A DNA stretch of 64,000 bases from Muscardinus avellanarius (GCA_963383645.1 OY726572.1:25922792-25986791); one strand, 5' to 3'. Counted from the stretch's first letter, positions 31,767-43,871 are shown. Notes: generated by a model from the sequence alone, not told the origin. A program made the numbers and translations.

Positions 31767-32186
31767 GTGTTCTCTTAATGTCCACCTGAAACTGAATTCA
31801 AGTAGTGCTGCCTCTTTAGACTACTAAAAGTCTCTCTATTCTAAATGCAAAGCAGCCTGCAACCTTTCTCCTGGGAAGCTTTATATTAATTCAAATTAAT
31901 ATTTATGACTAATGTGCTGGCTTGATTTTTCTGGACCTTTATGTGAAATAGGAAGACATTTAGAGTTTAATACTATATTATTTCTACAAACATTGGACTA
32001 GTCCATAGTCAAAAATATGGCCTCGTTTTACAAAAAATCAAATTCAATTTACATCATTGATTTACAGTGTGCTCCAAGGAAGTAAACTTCTTTGTCTGAA
32101 AACTGCCCACTTTAAAGATATCTAATATCTGAGGAATATTAATTTCATCACACACTGAACTGTTTACATCTTGTCATCTTAATAGT
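31767..32186. other. unique-looking, nothing recognised
   Basis: No supported feature. Confidence 0.4.
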
Positions 32187-32328
32187 TCTCAAACTTAACT
32201 GTGCAGATTCACATGAGAAGCTTGCTAAAAACTGGGGATTCACAGGCCACCCTGAGAATCCCAACTCAATGACCAGGCCAAGCCTAGAGATCTATGATGT
32301 TAATAAGCACCCAGGATAATTATTTTTA
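32187..32328 (+). mobile_element. MER5-like hAT MITE
   Basis: 'agttctcaaacttaactgtg', 'gagaagcttgctaaaaactg' and 'gttaataagcacccaggata' follow the MER5 consensus order. Confidence 0.65.
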
Positions 32329-32425
32329 ATATACTTTTATTGGTGTATTATAGTCTCACATAATAATGTAAATCATGTTGACAGTGACATGCATGCACAC
32401 AGAGCACCCAATATAACTCTGATCA
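32329..32425 (-). mobile_element. LINE-1 3' UTR tail, antisense
   Basis: 'cttttattggtgtattatag' is the reverse complement of the A-rich tail seen at 320-345, followed by 'gacagtgacatgcatgcaca' as at 3,790. Confidence 0.55.
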
Positions 32426-32608
32426 AAGTGGCCATTGAACTACATTCTGAAATTTTTTATTTAGAATAAAAATTCAAGTACATTTGAAAAATATTCCATG
32501 TTAACTAGTGAAAGAAAATGGTCAAGAAAATATAAATTAGGAAAAGTACATACATCACTGTCCACTAGATTGGATACTTTTGGTCACCTTGTTCAGTCAT
32601 TTGGAAGA

Positions 32609-32637
32609 CATCATCACCATCACCATCATCATCATCT
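32609..32637. repeat. (ATC)n trinucleotide repeat
   Basis: CATCATCACCATCACCATCA run of about nine imperfect units. Confidence 0.9.
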
Positions 32638-32743
32638 TACTTACAACCAACAGTTTTTGTTCCCAAAAGCTTGACAGAACAAATGGCCAAATTTTGTATA
32701 AGTGATAAAAAATGTGGGCAAAAATATCCTGCATTTGGCTTTA

Positions 32744-32921
32744 TTTACTTACTTATTGTGGTATTGGGGATAGAACCCAGGGCCTTCTACCTCCAGACCT
32801 GTTTATATTTCATTTGGAAACAGGGTCTCACTAAGTTGCTGAGGCTGGCTTTGAACCTGCAGTCCTGCTGTCTCAGCCTCCCAAGTACTGGGATTACAAG
32901 CGTGCGCCACCACGCCCGGCT
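32744..32921 (-). mobile_element. dimeric SINE, type B
   Basis: Target-site duplication CCTGCATTTGGCTTTA / CCTGCAATGGCTTTA on both sides. Confidence 0.92.
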
Positions 32922-32937
32922 CCTGCAATGGCTTTAA

Positions 32938-33890
32938 AAGATTAAAATGAAAAAACTCACTGCATAAAGAGCACAAGCATCCTAAGGCACCAAATTTCAG
33001 GAACAAAGAAAAAGGAAATACTGGTCTTGTTTTAAATTGTGTCAATTAAACCCTGTGAGTCATGTGTGTGTTAGACTTGCATTCTGTCATTTCATGATAA
33101 GACCATCTTTTTTTATTTTTTTGTCACACATTCCCAAGTCAGCAATGAATATGGAAATAGATACAAGCCAGATTAACTTAGGTGATGTGTAGGCAGGATT
33201 GATTCATAAAAATTTTTTTTTTTTTTGGAGTAGAAATGCTAGGAGACTGAAGTAACTCGAGCCGGAGACTGGAGGTGGCAAGTAGTCAACAGGGCAGGTG
33301 GGATGCTGGGCACGAGGTCACCCATGTTACACAATAAAGGAAGGTGGCTGCTAAGAGGATGCACTGAGGGCTCACCTGCAGATCATCTTGCTTTTATCCA
33401 GCATCTTTTTAACTTACCTGATCTCTTACCTGAGAGGTCTGGGGAAGAGGTATGAAGGTCCTATTACCAAATGCACCTTCCAGTCAGGAAGGGACCTGGG
33501 AATCCAGATGTTATGGAATCAAAGCAGGATTCTATTTGATCTTGATGTGTGACAAGTGGGAAACAAGGGTCCACCTGGATATAGTTTGGGGTTAACTGCT
33601 ATTCAAGTAGGAATTGGAAGGAGAGCCCTGGAGGTCTATGTAGCACTCTCCAACCTTGCTCTCTTCTTTTGAGAGGTGGGTATAAGAAGTGGAGGCCCAG
33701 AGGTTCAGAGAGTCTGCCCTTTGTTATAGAGTCCACAGCTTTTTTTTTTTTTTCAGCAAATCAGCACCTTCTCACCATATTCAAATTCCGATGAAAAGTG
33801 CAATGAATGTCTGATCTCACATCTTCCTGACATTCACTTATGAATTACTCTTGTGGTGCAATAAAGACCAGTCTTTGAAAACAAGTTTTA
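32938..33890. other. unique-looking with one MIR-like patch
   Basis: 33,665-33,745 ('gtggaggcccagaggttcag') looks like an antisense MIR core. The rest is not recognised; no exon supported. Confidence 0.4.
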
Positions 33891-33891
33891 A

Positions 33892-34132
33892 TTGGTATAC
33901 TGGCACATGCCTGTATTCCCAGATTCCTCAGGAGACTAAAGAGGAAGGTTGAAAGTTCCAGGCCAGCCTAGAACTAGCAAGATTTTTTTTTTGGGGGGGG
34001 GCAGTACTGGGGATTGAACCCAGGGGCATTCTACTCCTTGAGCTACTCCCCCAGCCCTATTTTTATTTTTTTATTTTGAAAGAGTGTCTAAGTTGGGGAG
34101 GGCCTCACTAGGTAGCTGAGACAGGCTGCAGG
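33892..34132. mobile_element. two SINE fragments in opposite orientation
   Basis: 33,892-33,980 is a plus-strand 7SL-type monomer. 33,982-34,132 is a minus-strand ID half with linker and part of a 7SL half, starting with a G-rich patch. Confidence 0.75.
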
Positions 34133-34187
34133 ATCTAGCAATTGCCCCTCCTTGGTATTTTCCCACATGAACCAGAAAAAAACGCTT

Positions 34188-34382
34188 CTTGTGTGTGTGG
34201 AACTGAGGATTGAACCCAGAGGTATTCTACCTTTGAGCTACATTCCCAGACCTATCTTAATTTTTATTTTGAAATAAAGTCTCACTAACTGTCTGAGTGC
34301 CTCACTAAGGTCTTGAACCTGTGACCCTCCTGTCTCAGCCTCCCAAGTACTGCAATTATAGGTGTGTACCACACTTGGCATG
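34188..34382 (-). mobile_element. dimeric SINE
   Basis: Small deletion in the 7SL half ('actaaggtcttgaacctgtg'). Confidence 0.85.
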
Positions 34383-34384
34383 AG

Positions 34385-34854
34385 TTGAAAATTTTATGTC
34401 CACACAAAATTAACAAAACTGGGAAGCAATCAATATACCTTTCAGTTGGTAAATTGATCATTAGGCAAATTGTGATATACCCAGACAACATATTAACACA
34501 GCACTAAGAAAAAATGAGCTATCACGTCATGAAGACATGCAAGAAACCCAGTTACACATTAGTAAAGAAGAACAGCAACCAACCTGAAAAGTCTACATAC
34601 TGTATGATTTCAACTCTGTAAAAGACAAAACTAGAGGAGTTAATAACAGCAGAGGGAAAGGGCTGGCCGGAGTGGGAAATAAGTAAGACACAGACAGATG
34701 TGTAACGCAGTGAAAGCATTCTGCGTGAAATTACCATCATACACCTTTCTTTGCCAAAACCCATAGAGTGTAGGACACCAAGAATGGACCCTGCAAACTC
34801 TGAGTGACACAACGCTGTGTCAGTGAGTCTGTAATAAATAAATACGTGTGTGTG

Positions 34855-34895
<41 letters not shown>

Positions 34896-35010
34896 ACATA
34901 TACTTTGGTTTGGGATGTTGCTAGAGGAGAGGCTGTGTGTGGGGGGATAGGGGCTACGTGGGACTTTGTTTAATTTTGCTATGAACCTAAAACTGATCTG
35001 AAAAAATTTT
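34385..35010 (+). mobile_element. old LINE-1 3' end
   Basis: 'gggaagcaatcaatatacct' (ORF2 end), 'tctacatactgtatgatttc' and a 3' UTR ending 'ttttgctatgaacctaaaac' follow L1M 3' text. A CA/GT-type repeat at 34,845-34,905 sits inside. Confidence 0.75.
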
Positions 35011-35037
35011 TATTAGTGCATTGAAATTATATATCAT

Positions 35038-35258
35038 GGCCGGGCGTGGTGGTGCATGCTTGTACTTCCAGCCTTCGGGAGGCCGAGACCCGAGGATCTC
35101 GGTTCGCAGACAGCCTTGGCTACTTAGTGAGGCCCTCCGCAACTTAGTGAGACCCTGTTTCAAAAATGAAGAATAAAAAATAGGGCTGGGGGGGGGGTAG
35201 CTCGAAGGTAGAATGCCCCTGGGTTCTATCTCCAGTACTGCAAAACAAAAAAAAGAAA
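35038..35258 (+). mobile_element. dimeric SINE, type A
   Basis: Has an eight-or-more G run in the ID half (35,188-35,197). Flanked by 'gaaattata' repeats. Confidence 0.9.
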
Positions 35259-35394
35259 TTATACATAATAGTGAGGTTTGAAGTGAGACACATAGCAGTT
35301 GTGTTTCCCTATAGGTCCCATCCTGCTCCCTCCTCCTGCCCACATATAATATTGAAATTGCTATTAGTAGCTTCACATTTGAACACAGCATTAT

Positions 35395-35700
35395 TTGAAC
35401 TGTTTCCACCAGCCTAGGTATCCACTATAATCCAACAGATGAATGGATTATAAAACTATGGTATATACATACAATGGAATTTTACTCAGCCATTAAGGAA
35501 CAAAACTATGCCATCTGCAGTAAAATGGATGGAACTAGAGAACAGTATGCTGAGTGAGACTAGCCAGTCCCAGAAAGTGAAGTACCACACATAAGACACG
35601 AGACTTCAGGTACAGAAGGGAAGATACTAGAATACAGGAGGAGGATTTGAGGAGGGAGGTGAAGGGGAGAGCTGAAAAAGTATTTTTAAAAATTAAAACT
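35395..35700 (+). mobile_element. 5'-truncated LINE-1 3' end
   Basis: 'atgaatggattataaaacta', 'acaatggaattttactcagc' (ORF2 C-terminus: NGILLSH-type text), then purine-rich 3' UTR. Confidence 0.8.
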
Positions 35701-35703
35701 ACA

Positions 35704-36335
35704 GCCGGGCGTGGTGGCGCACGCTTGTAATCCCCGCGCTTGGGAGATGGAGACAGGAGGATGGCGCAGGTTTGAAGCCAGCTGGCTTAAGAGACCCTGT
35801 TTCCAAATAAAATATAAAAAATAGGTCTGGAAGTGTAGCCTGGAGGTAGAAGGGTTCCATCCCCAGTACTACAAGAAAAAAAAAAAAAAAAAACCCACTA
35901 AGACTACAGAGCCCAGGTGTGGTGGCGCACGCTTGTAATCCCAGTACTTGGGAGACTGAGACAGGAGGATCTCAGGTTCAAAGCCAGCCTTGGCTACTTA
36001 GTGAGACCCTGTTTCCAAATAAAAATACAAAATAGGTCTGGGAGTGTAGCCCAGAAGTAAAAATCCCCTGGGTTCCATCCCCAGTACCACCAAAATAAAT
36101 AAATGAATGAATAAATAAATAAATAAAATAAAACTACAACCAGGCATGGTAGTACACCTGTAATCCCAGAACTTGAGAGGCTGAGAGCGAATGACTGCAA
36201 ATTCAAAGCAACTTAGTGAGGCTCTCGGCAAGTTAGTGAGACCCTGTTCCAAATAAAAGGTAAAATAGGGCTAAGATGTAGCTCGGAAGTAGAATGTCCC
36301 TGGGTTCAAACCCCACTAATCCCCCCACACTCACA
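35704..36335 (+). mobile_element. three head-to-tail dimeric SINEs
   Basis: 35,704-35,895 (type C-like, ordinary end), 35,910-36,125 (type B, AAAT tail) and 36,138-36,335 (diverged). AAAACTACA-like text precedes each, so later copies landed at or near the earlier duplication. Confidence 0.9.
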
Positions 36336-36339
36336 CAAT

Positions 36340-36880
36340 TTAATAGGTATTTCATAGGTACAGGTTATTTTGATACCTAAATTAATTTCTTAAACATCCT
36401 AACATGTTTCTGTCCTTCTTGACTTGTTATTACTAGGAATGGTCAAAAGAATATCCTGCAAGCTGCAGGTGGTTACATGAAGTGTCAGTGCTTCTGAATA
36501 GGCAGTGAGGTCCCCCAGGCTACTACTACAGAGGCAGCTGGAGGATGATGTAAGTCTTGATGTTTGATAGACACGTCTTGTTCAAGTGGATCAAGGAGCA
36601 GACCATCCAAGTTCTCTAAAACAATTAGTCTACCGTTTGTGTACTGCTTGGTGTTACTATAGAGATGTTGTCTGTAACTGTAGGATTCCAACCTTTTTTA
36701 TAGCCTATGCAGAAGCTGAGTGTTACAGTGTGTTATTTTCAGTAACTCAATGTGTAGTATACTTATAATGCTACATGTTTTTTAAGAAATATTTTAAAAT
36801 TATGTAGCATTTGAAAAAACTGTAAAAGTATTGTCAAAGAAAAAAAACAGTTTAAGTAGACTGCTATTTAAAAAACACAA
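36340..36880. other. unique-looking; 68-codon minus-strand frame of unclear origin
   Basis: A minus-strand frame at 36,485-36,691 reads GRLIVLENLDGLLLDPLEQD in part. It is repeat-free and its composition looks protein-like, but I do not recognise it and see no splice acceptor fitting it. It may be a processed-pseudogene piece or chance. Confidence 0.25.
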
Positions 36881-36882
36881 CT

Positions 36883-37081
36883 AAACAGGACATGGTAGTG
36901 CAGGCTTATAATCCCAGTACTTGGGAGGCTGAGACACAAGGATCTCAAGTTCACTGTCAGCCTCAGCTACTTAGTGAGGCCCTCAGCAACTTAGTGAGAC
37001 CTCATTTCAAAGAATAAAAAATAGGACTGGGGATGTAGCTCAGAGTTAGAATGTCCTAGGGTTAGATTCCTAGTACTGCAA

Positions 37082-37113
<32 letters not shown>
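36883..37113 (+). mobile_element. dimeric SINE with 32-base poly-A
   Basis: Type A; the long pure A tail (37,086-37,113) suggests a fairly young copy, though the body is moderately diverged. Confidence 0.9.
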
Positions 37114-37114
<1 letters not shown>

Positions 37115-37117
<3 letters not shown>

Positions 37118-37770
37118 ACACCTAACACCTGTGATGGTGCCTACTAAGAATCATAGCTGCAGATGCTTTGATTTCAAAAGCTATACTTTGATGCACTTAT
37201 TAATTTCCATTAGAAAGTCTAGGAGCTCTGCATACATAATCTCTAGGCAATTGCTTAACTTGTATTATGTGTTACTTGTCCTAAATGTCATTCAAGAAAT
37301 TGATCAGCTGCTTACAGATTGGAATTTATGACAACACAGTGTTTCTGAAACTGGTTGTGAGACAAGTTCTTGCTTACTTCCATTCTAATCCCACACCCAC
37401 ACACCAGATGAACAGCTTGCTGCATTACCCTTTATAATGAAGTCTCCAATTTCACCTTGAACTAAAAGAAATTACTCAAGGTGACATAATCTCTGAAACT
37501 CCCTGAGCAGAACCTCACCTAAACAATTCCTGATAAACAGTCATCTCAGAACTGTTCCACGAAAAGTCCCTGCATGTGTGAACTGCTTTGTTCCTCAGGC
37601 TGCATGAAGTAAGTTAGTTTCTCCCAGAGTCCAGTTTCATTTATGCCTGGGTAAGGCCAATTACTGACTGAAACAAGAAACAGCTTCTCGCCACCAGAGT
37701 TATTTCTTGTACATAAAAAGTCGACCCTCCCACTTTCCATCAATCTCTCCACTTTATGATGCAAATTTAT
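37115..37770. other. unique-looking, nothing recognised
   Basis: No supported exon or repeat. Confidence 0.4.
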
Positions 37771-37775
37771 TATTA

Positions 37776-37970
37776 TTATTTATTTATTTAGGTGGTACTA
37801 GGGTTCCTGGAAATCCTTCTACCTCCGGGCTACACTCCCAGACCTATTTTATATTTTTATTTGGAAACAGGGTCTCTTAAGGCAGCGAGGGGCTTCAAAC
37901 CTGTGCGATCCTCCTGTCTCCACCTCCCAAGTGCAAGGATTACAAGTATGTGCCACCACGTCTGGCTAAA
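37776..37970 (-). mobile_element. dimeric SINE, type C with TTCCTGGAA
   Basis: Minus-strand member of the palindrome-bearing subfamily: TTCCTGGAA at 37,804-37,812 on the plus strand (TTCCAGGAA on its own strand). Tail is ATT/AAAT. Confidence 0.92.
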
Positions 37971-38895
37971 CCACTGTATTGTTTTAGGTGAGCAGAATTT
38001 GCCCTATTATATACAAAGCAACTCCAATAAAAAAAAAAAACCCCGCTTTTATTTGTGCTTTTTGTAGGCAAAGAAAACAAAATATTTACATACATGTTTA
38101 TAGGTATTTCCATAGCATTATTTTCTCATTTGACAAAAATAAAAAATTATTTCCCCTTGGTACCTTTAAAAACTTATTTCTTCCCTTCACCTTTCCCCTC
38201 AAACTCAGTGTTCACATAGGCTAATTAAAACACTGGTGACATTTAAAAGGTGGTGAACTTAGTTGAGTAATGCTCAGCCAGGAAGGAAAGCCTAACTTAT
38301 GAATGCTAATTAAGATATGAAGTACAAAAATAGGAGCTTTCTGCCTGGGTTTCAAATAAAAGGAAGAGGAAAGAGAAAAGGGGGAAAATTGGGCATACGG
38401 TTGGTGGGGCCTTTGGGGGTAGAGCGTAAAGTATCATAGACTACCACTGGAGAGAAGGCACCTCACACCTTCCCTGAGCTCACGGACAGCCCAGCTATGC
38501 ACAGGAGACTCGTCTCCTGGGCCCTGGCTCCACTGTAAAGGTCATGGCGAAGGCTCCCAGAGAATGAGTAGATTCTCTTCTAGCTGAAGCTACAGGCTTC
38601 CAGCTAGCTTGCAAAGTAGAAACCCATGTTCCTCCCAGGCAACAGCACCCTCTTCAAGATGATAAAAGTAGGTTTCCATTACTGTGGTTGTTGGTTTTTA
38701 ACATTCCAGAGAAAAATGCAACTGAGATGAAGGGAGAATGGAGACAGGTGTCTTTTATACAGTGTATTTTATGTTAGAGGAACTGTCTTTTTAAATATTG
38801 GCAAGTGATTAACATTATATAATTGTAATCAGTAATACTCATACCTGTTTCAACTAATCAAAAAGGGTAGGTGCTAATTAATTTAAGAGAAGCAG
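37971..38895. other. 0.9-kb unique-looking segment
   Basis: No repeats recognised except short A runs. Nothing coding supported. Confidence 0.4.
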
Positions 38896-39308
38896 ATCTG
38901 GGCATGGTGGCACATGCTTATAATCCCAGTACTTGGGGGGCTGAGAAAAGAGGATCATAAGTTCTTTGCCAGCCTCAGCAACTTAGTGAGACCATCCAAA
39001 ACTTAGTGAAAACCTATTTCCAAATAAAAAATAAAATAGGGCTGGGGGTATAGCTCAGAGGTAGAATGTCTCTGGGTTCAGTCTTCAGCACCATCAAAAA
39101 TAATTTTAAAAGGCAGAGCCAGGCATGGTGGTACACACCTATAATCCCAGTATTTACGAAGTTGAGACAGGAGAATCACAGGCCAAAGGCCACTCTCAGT
39201 AACTTAGCAAGGCCTTCAACAATTTACTGAGATCCTATTTCAAAATAAAATAGGGCTGAATGTTTAGCTCGGAGATAAAACGTTCTGGGCACAAAATGAA
39301 TGAATAAG
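38896..39308 (+). mobile_element. two head-to-tail dimeric SINEs
   Basis: 38,896-39,107 and 39,117-39,308. The second has target-site duplication AAAAGGCAG (39,108-39,116 and 39,309-39,317), so it inserted in the tail region of the first. Confidence 0.92.
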
Positions 39309-39412
39309 AAAAGGCAGGTGGACACATCTTGGTATTTACTGCTTTAGATCACTAAAATATACATCTTTTCCCTAAAGAAACTAATTTATTTAAACTTCAA
39401 TAGTTTAGATTT

Positions 39413-39631
39413 GTGTGTGTGTCTGTGTGGTACTGGGGGTAGACTCCAGGGGCTTTTCTACCTCTGGGCTATACTCCCAGACCTATTTAATTTTTTTTTT
39501 TTTGGAGATAGAGTCTCGCTACGTTGCTGAGAGCCTCTCACTAAGTAGCTGAGGCTGGCTTCAAACCTGTGCAATTCTCCTGTCTCAACCTCCCAAGTGC
39601 TGAGATTATAAATGTGAGCCACCACGCCCGG
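39413..39631 (-). mobile_element. dimeric SINE, type B
   Basis: Target-site duplication CAATAGTTTAGATTT / CAATAGTTTAAATTT (39,398-39,412 and 39,632-39,646). Confidence 0.93.
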
Positions 39632-39784
39632 CAATAGTTTAAATTTTTAAAAATATTTTGGCCAATCCCCAAATGACAAATGAAGGCAAAATTACCTAAG
39701 TTCAATGCTCAGGAAAGAGAAAATATGTTAAGTGTTAAAATATGCATCACTGTTTTTTCCAAGTTAATTCTTTCTGACAAAGTA

Positions 39785-39992
39785 AGTTGGGCATGGTGGC
39801 ACACACTTGTAATCCCAGCATTTGGGAGGCTGAGACAGAAGGATCAAGGTTCACGGCCAGCCTCAGCTACTTAATGAAGCCCTTTGCAACTCAGCGAGAC
39901 CATTTCAAATAAAGAATAAAAAACAGGGCTGGAGGTATAGCTCAGAGGTAGAATGCCCCTGGGTTCAATCACTAGTACTGCAAATAAATAAA
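39785..39992 (+). mobile_element. dimeric SINE, type A
   Basis: Complete; short duplication AAAGTA on both sides. Confidence 0.9.
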
Positions 39993-40154
39993 GTAGTATT
40001 TTCAGGAATAGACTAACCTCTAACATTCATCAACATAACAAACACCCACAGACAACATCGTCAAATATAAATACCTGACATACTACTATACAAATACTTT
40101 GTGTGTGGTAGGGAGGACGCCCCAGAACTATTACCAAAAAAAAAAAAAAAAAAA

Positions 40155-40378
40155 TGAGCTGGGTGTGGTGGCACACGCTTGTAATCCCAGCATTTAGGAG
40201 GCTGAGACCAGAGGATCACGGTTCACGGACAGCCTCAGCTAGTTAGTGAGTCCCTCCGCAACTTAGTGAGACACTATTTTGAATTAAAGAATAAAAACTA
40301 GGGTAGGGGGTGTAGCTCAGAGTCGAATGCCCCTGGGTTCTATCCCCAGACCCCCCCACACACACACACACAAAAAAA
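40155..40378 (+). mobile_element. dimeric SINE with short CA tail
   Basis: Preceded by a poly-A (40,136-40,153) that belongs to a short older remnant at 40,098-40,135. Confidence 0.88.
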
Positions 40379-40379
40379 A

Positions 40380-40478
40380 ATCTCACTAAGTTGCTGGGGT
40401 CAGATTCAAACCTGTGATACTCCTGTCTCAGCCTCCCAAGTAGTGGGAATACAGGCCTGCATCACTATGCCCAGCAAA
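40380..40478 (-). mobile_element. SINE left half
   Basis: Only the 7SL half, minus strand, abutting the previous copy tail to tail. Confidence 0.85.
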
Positions 40479-40506
40479 AATGCTTTTTAAAACTAATAAA
40501 GACTTG

Positions 40507-40723
40507 AGCCAGGCATGGTGGCTCACAATTGTAATCCCAGCATTTGGGAGACTGAGACAGGAGGATCACGGTTCACAGACAGCCTGAGCTACTTAGTGAG
40601 GCCCTTGCAACTCAGTGAGACCCTGTTTCAAAATAAAGAATAAAAAATAGGGCTGAGGGTGTAGCTCAGAGGTAGAATGCCCTGGGTTCCATCCCCTAAC
40701 CTGAAAAATAAAACAAAAAATCT
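40507..40723 (+). mobile_element. dimeric SINE, type A
   Basis: Perfect target-site duplication ATAAAGACTTG (40,496-40,506 and 40,724-40,734). Confidence 0.94.
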
Positions 40724-40951
40724 ATAAAGACTTGGTTTCACTTCAACACATAGTATTGCATATGACAAATATTGGTCATGGAAAGTATGTACACGTTTGA
40801 CAAGTCAGTATTTTTTTCAGGCTTGTTTTACAAGTTATCCTAAGATTGTTCATATTTAGTACATGGATTCAGCTTCTGGCCAGATTTTAAAAGGACATGC
40901 CCATTTTCAACAATTTTACTTTAATATTCCTTGCAGATAGTATGTAGCGTT

Positions 40952-41160
40952 AGCGGGCATGGTGGCGCACACTTATAATCCCAACATTTGGGAGGCTGAG
41001 ACAGGAGGATCACAGTTCGCAGACAGCCTCAGCTACTTAGTTAAGGCCTTAGCAACTCAGTGAGATACTGTTTCAAAACGATAATTTAAAAACAGGACGG
41101 GGGCTGTAGCTCGGAGGTAGAATGCCCCCGGGTTCCATCCCCAGCACAACCCCCCCCCCA
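40952..41160 (+). mobile_element. dimeric SINE, type A
   Basis: Ends in a C-rich tail ('acaaccccccccccaag'), unusual for this family. Confidence 0.9.
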
Positions 41161-41214
41161 AGTAAAAAGTATTGTGTTCAGAAAAGGTCTGGTTTTTGTT
41201 GGTTGTTGTTCTTG

Positions 41215-41402
41215 TGTTTGTGTGTGGTGTCCCAAACTAGGGACTGAACCCATGGGCATAAATACCTCAGATTTACAACCCCAGCCCTATTTTTTTTTTT
41301 TTTTTGAGTCTTACTAGGTTGCTGATATATCCTCAAATCTGCAGTCCTCCTGTCTCAGCTTCCCAAGTATAAGTATTATAAGCAAATACCACCAGGCCTG
41401 TC
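41215..41402 (-). mobile_element. diverged dimeric SINE
   Basis: Linker replaced by a T run on the plus strand (41,291-41,305). Confidence 0.82.
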
Positions 41403-41531
41403 AGGTTTCAAAACATGGATCTGGTCCTTAAATAGATTTTTAATTTATCATTTTGGGATATTTGATAGGTCATGATGTTAGAAACAAATTAAGAAACTAC
41501 TTGGATATAACATGTTTACAAAGGCAACAAG

Positions 41532-41728
41532 AAAGGTCAGGCATGGTGGCGCACGCTTGTAATCCCAGCATTTGGGAGACTGAGACAGGAGGGTTGAGGT
41601 TCACAGACAGCCTCAGCTACCTGACCTCTGCAACTCAGTGAGACCCTGTTTCAAAATAGAACATAGTTATGGGGGTGTAGCTCAGAGGTAGAATAATGCC
41701 CCTGGGTTCCCCAGTACTGGGAAAAAAA
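41532..41728 (+). mobile_element. dimeric SINE, type A
   Basis: Perfect target-site duplication AAAGGCAACAAG (41,520-41,531 and 41,729-41,740). Confidence 0.95.
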
Positions 41729-41744
41729 AAAGGCAACAAGGTTA

Positions 41745-42155
41745 GTTTTCCCCACTAACACTTATTTAAAAATAATTATCCGATTAGAAGCTTACCCCAA
41801 CGTGTCACTGTGGCAAGCTAATGTGAGAGGGTTGCCTTAAGGCCATCTGATATGTCCCATGAAAAAAGCAGACTTAATTCTTTGTCTAACTATTTCCCCC
41901 CCTAAACCATATTATCTAATCACCCAGCCGATGTTAACCATTCCTAACAAATACAGCCTCAATGTCAAGAAATGCCCCATCATTTATCCAAAAGCACATG
42001 GCAGAGTCGGAGAGGGCCACAAGGCACCTAAATAGATTCTACCACACTGTGGAATTTTTGCTTAAAAGATAGGTATGTAGGTATGTGAATGGATAGACAG
42101 AGGAGGAGAGACAGAGCTAAAGATATTACTTAATAACCAGAGTAACTAAATAAAT
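41745..42155. other. unique-looking, nothing recognised
   Basis: No supported feature. Confidence 0.4.
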
Positions 42156-42156
42156 T

Positions 42157-42367
42157 ATCATTTGTGATACTGGGGATGGAACCCAGGGGCATTTTACTTC
42201 CGAGCTATACCTCCAGCCCTATCTTTTATTCTTTATTTTGTAACAGGGTCTCAATGAGTTGCAAAGAGGCAAGGGGCTAAGTAGCTGAGGCTGGCTGTGA
42301 ACTGGGATCCTCCTGTCTCAGCTTCCCGAATCCTGGGATTACAAGTATGCACCACCATGCTCAGCTA
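42157..42367 (-). mobile_element. dimeric SINE, type A
   Basis: Complete but without a recognisable long tail. Confidence 0.9.
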
Positions 42368-42591
42368 AATGTTATTCTTAATGGGTATGCAAACAGAACT
42401 ATATATTTGTTCTAACTTATAAATAAATCAATACAGCAAACATCTGAGACACATAAACTACAAGTTCTACATAGGAAACAGAGAAGACTAACCAGTTGCC
42501 AAAAATGATTACAAATTTCCCCCATCATTTTAAAAATTGTTATAATAACCAGTATTTCTAATTAAAACAAAAGCTGCTATTAAAACTGTAA

Positions 42592-42812
42592 AGGCTGGAT
42601 GTGGTGGTGCATGCTTATAATCCTAGTAATTGGGAGGCTGAAACAAGGATTGCAGGTTAGCAGCCAGCCTCAACTCCTTAGTGAGGCCCTCTGTAACTTA
42701 GATGTTGTTTCAAAATAAAGAATAAAAAATAGGTCTAAGGGTATAGTTTGAAGGTAGAATGTCTCTGGGTTCAATCCCCAGTACTGCCAAAAAAAAAAAA
42801 AAAAAAAAAAAC
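42592..42812 (+). mobile_element. dimeric SINE with poly-A
   Basis: AAAACTGT occurs on both sides. Confidence 0.92.
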
Positions 42813-43005
42813 TGTTAAGAGGTGCAAGTAAGAAACAGGCAAAAGAAGCAAATTATCCAAACAGAACAGTCATACAAAGAATCAACTCAAAATTGACTTC
42901 ATATCTTCCCATTTACGATATATTTTAAATTTAATGTAGAGCTTGTTCAGTTCATAAATTCCATATTCCTTAATAAAAATCATAAAAAGTTTTAAAAATG
43001 ATCAC

Positions 43006-43216
43006 AACTGGATGTGGTGGCACACACTTGTAATCCCAGTACTTGGGAGGCTGAGAGTGGAGAACTACACATGTTCAAAGCCAGTCTCAGATACTTAGTG
43101 AGGCTCTCAGCAACTTAGACCCTGTTCCCAAACAAAATATAAAATAGGTCTGGGGTATATCCTGGAGTTAGAAAGCCCCTGGGTTTCACCCCCAGTACCA
43201 CCAAAAGAAAAAAAAA
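43006..43216 (+). mobile_element. dimeric SINE, type B
   Basis: Small deletion in the left half ('caacttagaccctgttccca'). Confidence 0.9.
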
Positions 43217-43345
43217 AATCACCACAAAGTAATCTTTGAGGGAAATGATCAAAGCATTAAATTCATCTCTACAGTCAATCTTGGGGAAAACGAATCCTAG
43301 TTTCTGGTTTTGAATAAGGAAGTCTTAGTAAGAAATGAGAAAGTT

Positions 43346-43871
43346 GAGCAGACAGTGCAGAGATCTATAATCTCAGTACTTGAGAAGCTGAGACAGGAGG
43401 ACTGCCAGTTAAGAGGCCAGCCTGGGGAATTTAGCAGGACCCCGTCTCAAAATAAAAAAATAAATGAAAGCTGGCCATGGCAGAGCTCGCTTGTAATCCC
43501 AGTACTTGGGAGACTGACAGGAGGATCCTAGGTTCCCAGTCAGCCTTAGCAACTTAATGAGACCCTGTTTCAAAATATAAGAATAAAATAGGACTGGGAA
43601 TGTAGCTTGGAGGTAGAATACCCTGGGTTCAGTACCCAGTACCACAAAAATATTTTAAAAGAGCCAGGCATGGCTCTTTTGGAATCCCAGTACTTGGGAG
43701 GCTGAGATAGGAGGATCACAGGTTCTCAGCCAGCCTCAGTTACTTAGGTCCTCCACAACTTGGTGAGACCTTGTTTCAAAATAAAGAATAAAAAATAGGG
43801 CTGGGTGTGTAGCTCAGAGGTAGAATGTCCCTGGGTTTGATTCCCAGTAACCACACACACCAAAAACATAA

